64,000 nucleotides of DNA from Algiphilus sp022763315 (GTDB taxonomy: Bacteria > Pseudomonadota > Gammaproteobacteria > Nevskiales > Nevskiaceae): assembly GCF_965249985.1 (NCBI RefSeq), contig NZ_OZ252280.1; one strand, written 5' to 3'. The notes beneath the pieces are model-generated. The model saw nothing but the letters and a program-made list of their open reading frames with translations, had not been told where the DNA came from and searched no databases. Shown piece after piece: positions 56,244 to 64,000 of this stretch (position 1 is the first letter of the stretch; every line of letters starts with the position of its first letter). The translations under genes were made by a program, and so were the position numbers.

Positions 56244-57608
56244 CTAGTCGACGCTCTCGCAGTTCCACTCGCCCTCGGGTTGCGCCAGCACCTGGGCCAG
56301 TCGCAGAGGGCGATCGGTCATGATGCCGTCGACACCCCGATGCAGCAGATCCACCATGGTGGGGCAGTCGTCGATGGTCCAGACATGCACCGCCAGGCCG
56401 GCATTGTGGGCATCGGCGATGAAGTCGTCGGTGACCACCTCGATCTGAAGCGGATCGGGGATCTGCGACACGCTGCTGGTGTCGATCGGCACCTGGAAGG
56501 CCTGGTGTCCCGGTGGGGGCAGCATTGGCAGCGGCCCCTTCGAGGCAAGCACCACCACTGCGGCCTGCACCAGGGGAACGGCGGTCGAGGCACACCCGTT
56601 CTGCAGTTCGAACAAGGCCGAGGCGCTGTCGTCAAAAGAGGCGACCATGACATCGTCGTCGCGGCCGTAGGCCTTGAGCAGGCGCGCCATCTGTCCCTCG
56701 TAGCGGCCGGTGCCGTCGAGGTCGGGCTTGAGCTCGATATTGAGCAGGGCATGGGGGAAGCGCGCCAGGGCTTCCTCCAGGGTGGGAATGCGGAAATCGT
56801 TGGCGGTGAAGCCGGCCGGCGGCGGGCGATCGCCGGTGGCGATGCCGCGGTAGACATAGGCCGACTCGGGAGCGTCGCGCGTCGTGCCGGTGCCGGGGAC
56901 AAACCAATAGGCCGCATCCAGTGCCTTCAACTCGGCGAGGGTGAAGTCGCCGACATTGCCGCTGCCGTCCGTGGTGCGGTCGACAGTGAGATCGTGCAGA
57001 ACGACCAGGGCGCCGTCGGAGGTCTGGTAGACATCCATTTCGAGTACGTCTGCGCCCACGGCATCGGCGCGGTGATAGGCGAAGAGGGTGTTCTCCGGGA
57101 ACTCGATGACGCCGCCGCGATGGGCAAAGCTGATTGGCCGTCGTGCCAGCCAGGGGTTCTCAGTGCCGGGCAGGGCGGGCAGACAGGCGCTGTCGTCGTT
57201 GGCAATGGTGCCGATCGCGTGATTGCGGTGCAGCGCGACCTCCTCGCTGGACAGCAGCAGGCGGAAGTGCTCATCGTCTTCCTCGAGATCGTCCCCGATC
57301 AGCGCTACCGAAACAAGGCCCTCAGTGCGGCCCGCGGGAATCGTCAACACCCCTTCGGCGGCTTCGAAATCGCTGCCCGCTTCGGCGGTGCCGGCCTCGG
57401 TGCGCCAAGCAAGGTGAACGTCTCTCGAGAGGGGTTGCGACAGCGCCACTGCGAAATCCGCCCGCGGCGTGTCATTGGGTGCGCCCTCGGGGGCAGCGCG
57501 GTTGTGCACCACCAGTTGTGGTCCCTGTGCCGCCTGCGGCGATCCACTGCCGCCACAGGCGGCGAGCGCAAGGGTGACGAGGAGGGCAGTGCAACGGATC
57601 GGTGTCAT
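56244..57608 (-). CDS. Calx-beta domain / glycerophosphodiester phosphodiesterase lipoprotein
   Basis: A 454-residue exported protein with lipobox LALAAC (Cys18) in the signal MTPIRCTALLVTLALAAC. Residues about 38-120 look like a Calx-beta domain (FAVALSQPLSRDVHLAWRTE, GSDFEAAEGVLTIPAG, LIGDDLEEDDEHFRLLL). From about 140 the GDPD TIM barrel follows: ISFAHRGGVIEFPENTLFAY, DVLEMDVYQTSDGALVVLHD, LTVDRTTDGSG, with catalytic His and metal-binding Glu and Asp residues. It ends in HVWTIDDCPTMVDLLHRGVD and GIMTDRP. It should cleave glycerophosphodiesters outside the inner membrane. Start: ATG 57608, or ATG 57620; neither has a ribosome site. Confidence 0.85.
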   Translation of the reverse strand: MTPIRCTALLVTLALAACGGSGSPQAAQGPQLVVHNRAAPEGAPNDTPRADFAVALSQPLSRDVHLAWRTEAGTAEAGSDFEAAEGVLTIPAGRTEGLVSVALIGDDLEEDDEHFRLLLSSEEVALHRNHAIGTIANDDSACLPALPGTENPWLARRPISFAHRGGVIEFPENTLFAYHRADAVGADVLEMDVYQTSDGALVVLHDLTVDRTTDGSGNVGDFTLAELKALDAAYWFVPGTGTTRDAPESAYVYRGIATGDRPPPAGFTANDFRIPTLEEALARFPHALLNIELKPDLDGTGRYEGQMARLLKAYGRDDDVMVASFDDSASALFELQNGCASTAVPLVQAAVVVLASKGPLPMLPPPGHQAFQVPIDTSSVSQIPDPLQIEVVTDDFIADAHNAGLAVHVWTIDDCPTMVDLLHRGVDGIMTDRPLRLAQVLAQPEGEWNCESVD

Positions 57609-57678
57609 GCGGGCAGCCATGGTCAGAGCGCTGCTCGAGTGTACGGAGCAGCGCCGAAAGCGCAATGACAGCAGGCCG

Positions 57679-58833
57679 TTACGTCGTCAGGCAGAAACGC
57701 TGGATCAGGGCGCGCAGCAGTTCCTGTGTGGGGGCGATGCGATCCAGCGGCAGCGATTCATTGGGTTGGTGGGCCACCGCGATGTCGCCGGGTCCGAGAA
57801 TGACCGTATCCATGCCGAGCTGATTGAGAAAGGGGCCCTCGGTGGCAAAATCCACCGCCTCGGCGCGATGGCCCGTCAAGGCCTCGCAGGCCTCGACGAT
57901 GGCCGTCGTGGCGGCGGTCTCGAAGGCGGGGATGCCTTCGAATAGGGTCTGTGGCTCCAGTCTACAGCCCGCTTCCGTCAATCCCTTGTGCGCCGCTTCG
58001 CGCAGACCGGTACGCAGAGTCGCGATGTCGTCATCGGGACCGAAGCGCATATCCACATCCAGCCGGCAGTGCGCAGGGATGCGATTGGCCGAGTCGCCCC
58101 CCTCGATGCAACCGAGGTTCATGGTGGGATGGTCGATGGCGAAGCCGCGGCCGCAGCGATGCTGGGCCAGCTCCGCCTCGTGCGTCAGGAGCGCGTCCAG
58201 CACCTGATGCATGCCGCGAATGGCGTTCGCGCCCAGATCCGGGCGCGAGGAATGTCCAGCGTGGCCGTGCACATGTAGCGAGTCCATGAGGATGCCCTTG
58301 TGCAGGCGCACCGGCCGCAGATTGGTCGGCTCGCCGATGACGGCGTGGCGCGCCTTCGGTTTGCCGGCTTCGACCAGCGCGCGTGCGCCATCCATGCCGG
58401 ATTCCTCGTCGGCGGTGGCCAGCAGAATCAAGGGTGCCTGCAGGCGTTCACCGCGGCAGAGGCTGGCCGCTTCCACCGCCAGCGCCAGAAAACCCTTCAT
58501 GTCGCAGACGCCGAGCCCGTACCACTGCTGATCGCGCTCGCTCAGCGTGAAGGGGTCCGCGTCCCAGCCACTGTCATCGTAGGGCACTGTATCGGTGTGT
58601 CCCGCCAGTACCAGTCCGCCCGGGCCGCTGCCCAGGGTAGCGATCAGATTGGCCTTCTCGGGGTGGCTGGCGAGTGGCAGGACCTCACAGGAGAAGCCCA
58701 GGCCTTCCAACCAGTTGGCCATCAGGCTGACCACGGGAAGGTTGCCCATGTCGTGTCGCGGATGATCGCTGGACACCGAGGGGGTGGCGATCAATTGGCG
58801 GAGCAGATCGGTCAGCGGCGGTAGACAGGTCAT
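57679..58833 (-). CDS. argE: Acetylornithine deacetylase ArgE
   Basis: ArgE hydrolyses N-acetylornithine to ornithine and acetate in the linear arginine pathway. The 384-residue M20 metallopeptidase has His79 and Asp81 (LAGHTDTVPYDDSGW), Asp111 (GLGVCDMKGF), the catalytic Glu143 and ligand Glu144 (TADEESGMDGA), and the late metal His in GDIAVAHQPNESLPL. MTCLPPLTDLLRQLIATPSV is a typical N-terminus; longer in-frame reading upstream is rejected. The GVCDMKGFLAL and VIGEPTNLRPVRLHKG segments distinguish ArgE from DapE. Confidence 0.94.
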   Translation of the reverse strand: MTCLPPLTDLLRQLIATPSVSSDHPRHDMGNLPVVSLMANWLEGLGFSCEVLPLASHPEKANLIATLGSGPGGLVLAGHTDTVPYDDSGWDADPFTLSERDQQWYGLGVCDMKGFLALAVEAASLCRGERLQAPLILLATADEESGMDGARALVEAGKPKARHAVIGEPTNLRPVRLHKGILMDSLHVHGHAGHSSRPDLGANAIRGMHQVLDALLTHEAELAQHRCGRGFAIDHPTMNLGCIEGGDSANRIPAHCRLDVDMRFGPDDDIATLRTGLREAAHKGLTEAGCRLEPQTLFEGIPAFETAATTAIVEACEALTGHRAEAVDFATEGPFLNQLGMDTVILGPGDIAVAHQPNESLPLDRIAPTQELLRALIQRFCLTT

Positions 58834-58950
58834 GCGCCTATCTTCGGTGATCTGTGCCTGTTTCGCATGCAATCCGCTGTGCGTGCAGAACCGAAAAAGA
58901 GTGGGCCCGCGCGGGCGCGGGCCCATGGCCACGCGAGGATGTGATCCGAA

Positions 58951-60249
58951 TCAGGCCGATGCACCGCCCAGCAGCTGTGCAAGGATGTCCTGGATCAGTG
59001 TCGCCGGATCGCCGCCATTGCCCCCGAGCAGTCCGCTCAACGTCGACAGCAGGCCGTCCAGCGGGGTGCCGGTGCCGCCTCCGCCGCTGCCGCTCAGCAG
59101 ATCGCTCAGCGGTGCCAATACGGTATCGAGTGGGGTTCCAGTGGGGCCAGCGCCGCCCGTGCCGCCAACGCCGCCGCCGGCAAGCGCCTCGGTCAGCGGG
59201 CCAAGCACGGCCGGCAGCAATTGGTTGCCGATGGGGTCGATCAAAGGCTGCAAAGCATCGCTGAGCAGATCATTGAACAGCGGGTCGAAGAGGGTCTGCA
59301 GATTGCCGAGCGCGTCGGTGAGCTGATCCACGCCGTTCTCGATCTGGCCGGTGAAAGCACCTTCCATGCCGGCCTGCATTTCGATAAAGGCCAAGGGCAC
59401 GATCTGCGTCAGCACGTTGTCCAGCAGGTGGTTGACGGTATTCTGCACCTGCGCAGTGGCGTCGGCGCTGTCGAAGATCGACACCGCGAAGAGCAGGGCG
59501 TCGAGGTCATTCAAGGTGCTGCTGAGGGTGGTGAAGATGCCGCCCAGGACGGGGGCTTCCTTGGCTTCAGACGGGACTTGGCTGAGGCCATCCTGCAAGG
59601 CCTGGTTGAGCGCGCGGTAGAAGTCGGAGAGCGCCTGCAGGTCGGCTGTTCCACCGTTGCCGCCGTTACCGCCTGGCACCTGCGCCAGCACGGGAGCCAG
59701 TGCATCACCGAGTGGCTCCAGTGGCGTTCCCGCCAGCGGATTGCCACCGTCATCAGCCTGTCCGCCGTTGTCGCCATCGCTGGCACCGCCAGCGCTGGCG
59801 CACTGCTGCGTTGCCAGCGCGGAAAGCAGGTTCTGCAGGTCGGTGGCGAACTGCATTGCGGCGGCCTGGATCTGGAGCGCGCCATTCTCAAGCGCGGACT
59901 GCGGGTCACCCCCGGCTGCGCCGCCTTGCAGAGCGAGCAGCACGGCATCGCCGATATCGAGCGCACCAAAAGTGATGGCTTGGTCGGCGCACTGCAGCAC
60001 CGGTTCCAGCGGTGTGCCGGCGGTGGCGCCGGCGATCTGCCCGAAGAGCTGCTCCGACACCGGCGCCTGCGCAGCGTCCAGCGGACCGTCCACGCGCATG
60101 GCCGGGCCGCCATCGTCAACGGGGGGTTGCGAGCTGCCATCCGAGCCGCCGTTGCCTGACGGGTTGCTGCCGCCGCCACCGCCACCGCCGCAGGCGGTCA
60201 GCCCGACAATGGCGATGGCGGTACAAAGGGATTGCTTCCAGTTCATCAT
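58951..60249 (-). CDS. Gly-rich lipoprotein with GTPL[ED] repeats
   Basis: A 432-residue secreted lipoprotein: MMNWKQSLCTAIAIVGLTAC gives Cys20, directly followed by a seven-Gly run and Gly/Ser/Asn-rich spacers. The mature chain alternates glycine-rich linkers with helical blocks and at least four GTPL[ED] units: GTPLEPVLQ, GTPLEPLGDALAPVL, GTPLDTVLAPLSDLLSG and GTPLDGLLSTLSGLLGG. Similar GTPLD repeats occur in proteins annotated as collagen-like triple-helix proteins of Acinetobacter-type bacteria, but no Gly-X-Y triplet array is present. It is very acidic with few basic residues, fitting a surface or periplasmic protein. ATG 60249 (MM) follows GGAG at good distance. Function unknown. Confidence 0.75.
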   Translation of the reverse strand: MMNWKQSLCTAIAIVGLTACGGGGGGGSNPSGNGGSDGSSQPPVDDGGPAMRVDGPLDAAQAPVSEQLFGQIAGATAGTPLEPVLQCADQAITFGALDIGDAVLLALQGGAAGGDPQSALENGALQIQAAAMQFATDLQNLLSALATQQCASAGGASDGDNGGQADDGGNPLAGTPLEPLGDALAPVLAQVPGGNGGNGGTADLQALSDFYRALNQALQDGLSQVPSEAKEAPVLGGIFTTLSSTLNDLDALLFAVSIFDSADATAQVQNTVNHLLDNVLTQIVPLAFIEMQAGMEGAFTGQIENGVDQLTDALGNLQTLFDPLFNDLLSDALQPLIDPIGNQLLPAVLGPLTEALAGGGVGGTGGAGPTGTPLDTVLAPLSDLLSGSGGGGTGTPLDGLLSTLSGLLGGNGGDPATLIQDILAQLLGGASA

Positions 60250-60490
60250 CTGTCTCACTCCGTTGCTTGGGGCGGTGCATGGGCCGGGAGGCGCCCCACG
60301 GTGACCGCAGCGTCGGTGCGCGAGGAGCCGGCGCACCTTCATGAACCCCGCTGCCAGCGACGCAGGCCGGCGCGGCGGGTGCCAGCCAGTAGGCCGTATC
60401 GTCGGTGCCTCTGTACGATAGGGCCGACACGCGTCGTCCCTGACCTGATGGGCGATTTACTATTCACCCGTACCGCAACGCCTTTGCTCT

Positions 60491-61063
60491 ATGCCGATGG
60501 CGCACTCGCCTGACTTCAACCAGATCGCCTCCGCGCTCTCCGCTGCTGGACTGAGCGCGGAACCGGCGCGTTTTCAGGGCGCGCTCTGCGGCGCCCTGTG
60601 CGTGCGCGATGCCTCGCAGATCGACCCCTTGACGCTGCTTGCCGAAGAGCGAGGCGCGGCGGACAGCGCCGCTGCGCAGGAGGCGGTCGCGCGGCTGACC
60701 GCGCTGCGTGACGCCGTGGCCAAAGCGCTGGCAGAGGGCACGTCGGAATTCGGCCTGCTGCTGCCCGATGACGAGTCGGTCAGCCTCAAGCAACGGACGG
60801 AAGCGCTGGCCGCTTGGTGCGACGGCTTCCTGTTCGGGCTCGCCAGCGCGGGTACGCTGGACCTCGACAAGCGGTCCGAGGAAGTGCGTGAGGCGGTGAG
60901 CGACATCACCCACTTCACGCAGGCCACGGTGGAACACGACGACGACACCGAGGTCGAGGAAGAAGCCTATGCGGAGCTTGTGGAGTACCTGCGCGTGGCG
61001 GTACAGCTGATCCATGTCGAGCATCGCGGCAAACCCAGCCCGGCTGGCGCACGCATGCACTAG
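60491..61063 (+). CDS. ygfB: UPF0149 (YgfB/YecA) family protein
   Basis: A 190-residue helical protein of the UPF0149 family. The pattern DFNQIASALSAAGLSAEPAR then FQGALCGALC, CDGFLFGLASAG, VREAVSDITHFTQA and AYAELVEYLRVAVQLIH all match YgfB. YgfB in Pseudomonas affects ampD expression and beta-lactam tolerance; elsewhere it is uncharacterised. It lies first in the classical ygfB-pepP-ubiH-ubiI operon. ATG 60491 or 60497; no clear ribosome site. The 242 bases upstream to the divergent lipoprotein gene hold no recognised element. Confidence 0.9.
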   Translation: MPMAHSPDFNQIASALSAAGLSAEPARFQGALCGALCVRDASQIDPLTLLAEERGAADSAAAQEAVARLTALRDAVAKALAEGTSEFGLLLPDDESVSLKQRTEALAAWCDGFLFGLASAGTLDLDKRSEEVREAVSDITHFTQATVEHDDDTEVEEEAYAELVEYLRVAVQLIHVEHRGKPSPAGARMH

Positions 61064-61072
61064 CGGAAGTCT

Positions 61073-62425
61073 ATGAACGCACCTGTAGCCTCGAAGGCAC
61101 CCCCATCGCCGCTGACGACTGACGATTTCGCGCGCCGTCGCGCGGCGCTGGCCGAGATCATCGGCAAAGACGGCGTGGTCATCCTGCCGGCCAACCGCGA
61201 GCAGCCGCGCAACCGGGATGTGCACTATCCCTTCCGCCAGGACAGCGATTTCCTCTACCTGACCGGATTCCCCGAGCCCGACGCCATCGCGGTCTTCGCA
61301 CCCGGGCGTGGTGACGGCGCCTTTGTGCTCTTCGTGCGCCCACGCGACGCCGAGCGAGAAATCTGGGACGGTCGCCGCTACGGAACAGAGGGCGCCTGCA
61401 GTGCATTCGGCGCCGATGCCGCCTTCACATTGGATGCCTTCGAGGCCCAGTTGCCGAATCTGCTCGCCGGGCGCCGCCACGTGCATATGCAACTCGGCGA
61501 TCGCCCGGAGCTGGATCAACGTGTCACCCAGTGCGTGCAACGCATGCGGGAGTTATCGCGGCGCGGCCCCGGGGCGCCGGAGGCCTTTCTCGGTCTCGAT
61601 ACCAGCCTGCACGAGCTGCGCCTGATCAAGGACGAGCAAGAGCTCGCACACATGCGCTTCGCAGCCGAGGTGTCGGCAGCGGCGCACCGCAAGGCGATGC
61701 AGATGGCGGCGCCCGGCCTCACCGAGTGGCAGCTGCAGGCGGAAATCCATGCCGTCTTCGGCCGCAATGACATGGAGCCCGGTTACGGCAGTATCGTCGG
61801 CGCCGGCGCCAATGCCTGTGTCCTGCACTACATCGAGAATCGCGCCACGCTGCGCGACGGTGATCTGATCCTGATCGACGCGGGCGGCGAGTACCACGGC
61901 TACACCGCCGACATCACGCGCACCTTTCCCGCGAACGGCCGCTTCAGTGCCGAGCAGGCGGCGGTCTACGACATCGTCCTCGCGGCGCAGCGGGCGGCGA
62001 TCGACAAGGTACGCAGGAGCGAGACGGTGGACGCCATGCATGCCGCCGCCACCCGCGTGCTGACGCAGGGCATGGTTGACCTGGGCTGGCTGCAGGGTGC
62101 GGTGGACGGGCTGATCGAGCGCGGCGCCCAGCGTCGGTTCTTCATGCACGGCACCGGACACTGGCTGGGTATGGACGTGCACGATGTCGGCCGCTACCGC
62201 GTCGATGATCACCCACGGCCGCTTCAGCCCGGCATGGTGACCACGGTGGAACCAGGGCTATACGTGCAGCCGGATGACGAGAGCGTGGACGCGCAATGGC
62301 GCGGCATGGGCATCCGTATCGAGGACGATGTACTGGTGACCGACGGCGCGCCTGAGATCCTGACGCAGGCGGTGCCGAAGGAGCGGTCGGCCATCGAGGC
62401 GCTGATGGCGGATCGCGGCGCATGA
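61073..62425 (+). CDS. pepP: Xaa-Pro aminopeptidase PepP
   Basis: PepP is a manganese enzyme cleaving N-terminal residues before proline. The 450-residue protein has an N-terminal aminopeptidase P domain (RRRAALAEIIGKDGVVILPA, FRQDSDFLYLTGFPEPDAIA) and the pita-bread catalytic domain with ligands in LIDAGGEYHGYTADITRTFP, the His of FMHGTGHWLGMDVHD, and Glu in TTVEPGLYVQ and GIRIEDDVLVT. It ends four bases into ubiH (ATGA). PepP is commonly in this ubiquinone operon though not an enzyme of that pathway. Confidence 0.95.
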   Translation: MNAPVASKAPPSPLTTDDFARRRAALAEIIGKDGVVILPANREQPRNRDVHYPFRQDSDFLYLTGFPEPDAIAVFAPGRGDGAFVLFVRPRDAEREIWDGRRYGTEGACSAFGADAAFTLDAFEAQLPNLLAGRRHVHMQLGDRPELDQRVTQCVQRMRELSRRGPGAPEAFLGLDTSLHELRLIKDEQELAHMRFAAEVSAAAHRKAMQMAAPGLTEWQLQAEIHAVFGRNDMEPGYGSIVGAGANACVLHYIENRATLRDGDLILIDAGGEYHGYTADITRTFPANGRFSAEQAAVYDIVLAAQRAAIDKVRRSETVDAMHAAATRVLTQGMVDLGWLQGAVDGLIERGAQRRFFMHGTGHWLGMDVHDVGRYRVDDHPRPLQPGMVTTVEPGLYVQPDDESVDAQWRGMGIRIEDDVLVTDGAPEILTQAVPKERSAIEALMADRGA

Positions 62426-63612
62426 CGACATCAGACGTTGTGGATGTCGCCGTGGTTGGCGGCGGCCTGGTCGGCGCCTCGGCGGCCCTGTCGCAACTGC
62501 GCGCTGGGCGCAGTGTGGCGCTGGTCGAGCCGGAGGCGCCGACGCTTGCCGAAGCGGCCTGGGATGAGCGTTGTATTGGCCTGAATGCCGCCAGCATCGA
62601 AATCCTGCGCGAGCTGGGCGTATGGCAGGGTATTGCCGCCGAAGCCCAGCCGATCCGCAGCACGGTGATCTGTGAGGCCGGCAGAGCGGGCTCAGTCCGG
62701 TTCACGGCGGAAGAGGCGGGCCTCGAGGCCCTGGGTTACAACACGCCGCTGCGCGCCATCCACAGTGGCTTGCTGGTTGCGCTTGAGGGCACGGACTGCG
62801 CCATGCGGCGCGCTACCGTGGTTCAGCATCGAATCGAGGACAGCCATGCCCGGCTCATGCTTGACAACGGGCAGTCGCTGCAGGCGCGGCTGGTGATGGC
62901 TTGCGACGGCACGCATTCCGCTTTGCGCCAGGCCTGTGCGATCCCCGTGGAAGCGCATGACTATGGGCAGACCGCGCTGGTCACGACCGTGGATGTGGAA
63001 CGCGGGCACGACGGCTGTGCCTGGGAGCGCTTCACGCCGCTGGGTCCGCTGGCGGTGCTCCCGCGGGGGAAGACGCGTTGCACCGTGGTGTGGACGCAGC
63101 CGCACGCCGCAACCGAGGCCGTCGCCGCGCTTGGTGATGACGCCTTCTGCGCCGCCTTGCAGCGCGCTTTCGGGCGTCGACTGGGCGGCTTCTCAAATCC
63201 TGGGCGACGCATGCGCTGGCCGCTGCGACGGGTCTATGCCCGCGATGTCACCGCAGCGCGCCTGCTGCTGGCCGGCAACGCCGCGCAGACGCTGCACCCG
63301 GTGGCGGCGCAAGGCTTCAATCTGGGCCTGCGTGACTGCGCTACTGCAGCCGCGGTTGCGGCGCGCAGCGAGGATCCCGGCAGCACCGAGGCGTTGCGGC
63401 GCTATGCGCTGCTGCGTGCCGACGATCGCGCTGCTGTGGCGCGATTCACCGACCAACTGGTGCGCCTGTTCTCGAATCAGCTGCCCGTGCTGAGTGGATT
63501 GCGCCACCTCGGCCTGGGCGGTCTCGCCGTGACCCCGGCCTTTCACCGCAGCATCATGCGCCAGAATCTCGGGTTGCAGGCGCTGGCCCGGCTGCAGGCG
63601 GAGGCGGCATGA
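62422..63612 (+). CDS. ubiH: 2-octaprenyl-6-methoxyphenol hydroxylase UbiH
   Basis: UbiH is an FAD monooxygenase for ring hydroxylation in aerobic ubiquinone synthesis. The 396-residue protein has the FAD-binding GxGxxG variant VAVVGGGLVGASAAL (residues 9-23), the NADPH/FAD motif LVMACDGTHSALR and the second FAD motif LLLAGNAAQTLHPVAAQGFN then LGLRD. The GNAAQTLHP wording is typical for UbiH as opposed to UbiI (GDAAH). Overlaps pepP and the following hydroxylase gene by four bases each, so translation is chained. Confidence 0.94.
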   Translation: MTTSDVVDVAVVGGGLVGASAALSQLRAGRSVALVEPEAPTLAEAAWDERCIGLNAASIEILRELGVWQGIAAEAQPIRSTVICEAGRAGSVRFTAEEAGLEALGYNTPLRAIHSGLLVALEGTDCAMRRATVVQHRIEDSHARLMLDNGQSLQARLVMACDGTHSALRQACAIPVEAHDYGQTALVTTVDVERGHDGCAWERFTPLGPLAVLPRGKTRCTVVWTQPHAATEAVAALGDDAFCAALQRAFGRRLGGFSNPGRRMRWPLRRVYARDVTAARLLLAGNAAQTLHPVAAQGFNLGLRDCATAAAVAARSEDPGSTEALRRYALLRADDRAAVARFTDQLVRLFSNQLPVLSGLRHLGLGGLAVTPAFHRSIMRQNLGLQALARLQAEAA

Positions 63613-64000
63613 AGCACATGGAAAAGCGCACCGGCGCACGTCATGCCATTGCCGTCGTCGGGGGCGGCATCGCCGGCACCGCCTGCGCCTTGCAGTTGGC
63701 CGCGGCGGGCCATCGCGTGACGCTATTGGTCGGTGCGCCGCTGTCGGTTGCGCCCGTTGAGGATGAGATCCGCTACTACGCGCTGTCGCCGGCCTCCGTC
63801 GCCCTGCTGTCGGCGCTGGGACTGGATGTGGAATCGCTGGGCGCCTGTCGCTACACCGACATGGAGGTCTGGGGCAGCCAGCCCCGCGATGGGCTGCATT
63901 TCAGCCTGGCGGATGCACCGCAGTCACTGCCCGCCTTGGGCCATATCGTAGGACACGGCCGCCTGCTGGAAGCCCTGCGCGGTCAGGCGGATGCCGCGCT
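63609..64000 (+). CDS. UbiI/VisC-like FAD hydroxylase (N-terminal part, cut by window edge)
   Basis: The gene starts at ATG 63609 in the ubiH stop (ATGA) or at ATG 63618, and remains open to the window end (130 codons). It begins MKHMEKRTGARHAIAVVGGG, continuing IAGTACALQLAAAGHRVTLL, an FAD-binding fold, and proceeds to RYYALSPASVALLSALGLD and the HIVGHGRLLEALR segment typical of UbiH/UbiI/UbiF-type enzymes. Position after ubiH argues for UbiI (VisC), the C5-hydroxylase of ubiquinone synthesis. The C-terminal half is needed for certain assignment, since coq7 already covers the UbiF step. Confidence 0.85.
   Translation, partial: MKHMEKRTGARHAIAVVGGGIAGTACALQLAAAGHRVTLLVGAPLSVAPVEDEIRYYALSPASVALLSALGLDVESLGACRYTDMEVWGSQPRDGLHFSLADAPQSLPALGHIVGHGRLLEALRGQADAA

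Overview
The window looks like a chromosomal segment of a high-GC, aerobic, heterotrophic gammaproteobacterium. Evidence for this is the conserved gene blocks trpGDC-osmC-speD-coq7, yggX-mutY-asmA, yicC-gmk-rpoZ-spoT-ridA-recG-ubiA and ygfB-pepP-ubiH-ubiI, plus minCDE. A class III polyhydroxyalkanoate (PHA) system, two acyl-CoA dehydrogenases and a FadD-type ligase suggest a lipid- or hydrocarbon-using Nevskiales-like lineage. That placement is inference. I see no tRNA, rRNA, CRISPR array, IS element or prophage, and no gene-free stretch longer than about 300 bases.

Layout. 1-0.25 kb: start of purD. 0.3-5.6 kb: PHA locus with phaR, phaB, phaA and a phasin on the minus strand, divergent from phaE-phaC on the plus strand. 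5.6-7.1 kb: alpha/beta hydrolase and a DsbA-like isomerase. 7.2-10.4 kb: Anbu proteasome-like peptidase facing an alpha-E protein and a circularly permuted ATP-grasp protein. 10.7-13.5 kb: minC, an outer-membrane protein, minD-minE. 13.5-17.1 kb: MerC-like protein with a Zur-like box, fadD, yihY. 17.1-18.2 kb: second phasin and a small DUF6489-like protein. 18.2-21.4 kb: purC, rpe, trpE. 21.4-30.1 kb: accessory block with two sulfotransferases, an ECF sigma/anti-sigma pair, an acyl-CoA dehydrogenase, hydrolases and DUF3293. 30.2-41.8 kb: trpGDC, osmC, speD, lipoproteins, coq7, yggX, mutY, asmA, acyl-CoA dehydrogenase, glutaminyl cyclase. 41.9-50.3 kb: histone H1-like protein, yicC, gmk, rpoZ, spoT, ridA, recG, ubiA. 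50.2-60.2 kb: esterase, rsmE, two CsgG-like lipoproteins, bioA, argA, a Calx-beta/GDPD lipoprotein, argE and a Gly-rich repeat lipoprotein. 60.5-64 kb: ygfB, pepP, ubiH and the start of a second ubiquinone hydroxylase.

The most coherent theme is PHA storage. PhaA and PhaB make 3-hydroxybutyryl-CoA, PhaE-PhaC polymerises it, two phasins coat the granule and PhaR should control them. Three promoters (first phasin, phaEC, second phasin) each carry TGC-N3-GCA motifs overlapping or abutting the core promoter, consistent with one PhaR regulon split over 14 kb. PhaE and the second phasin both end in Lys/Ala-rich histone-H1-like tails, and a stand-alone H1-like protein lies at 41.9 kb, so granule-to-nucleoid attachment through PhaE itself is a testable idea.

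Other points of interest: an Anbu locus without its usual transglutaminase partner, a Zur-type operator before a MerC-like gene, a FadD with its conserved nucleotide-loop Lys replaced by Met, tandem CsgG-like lipoproteins, and a 14-bp perfect palindrome next to spoT.
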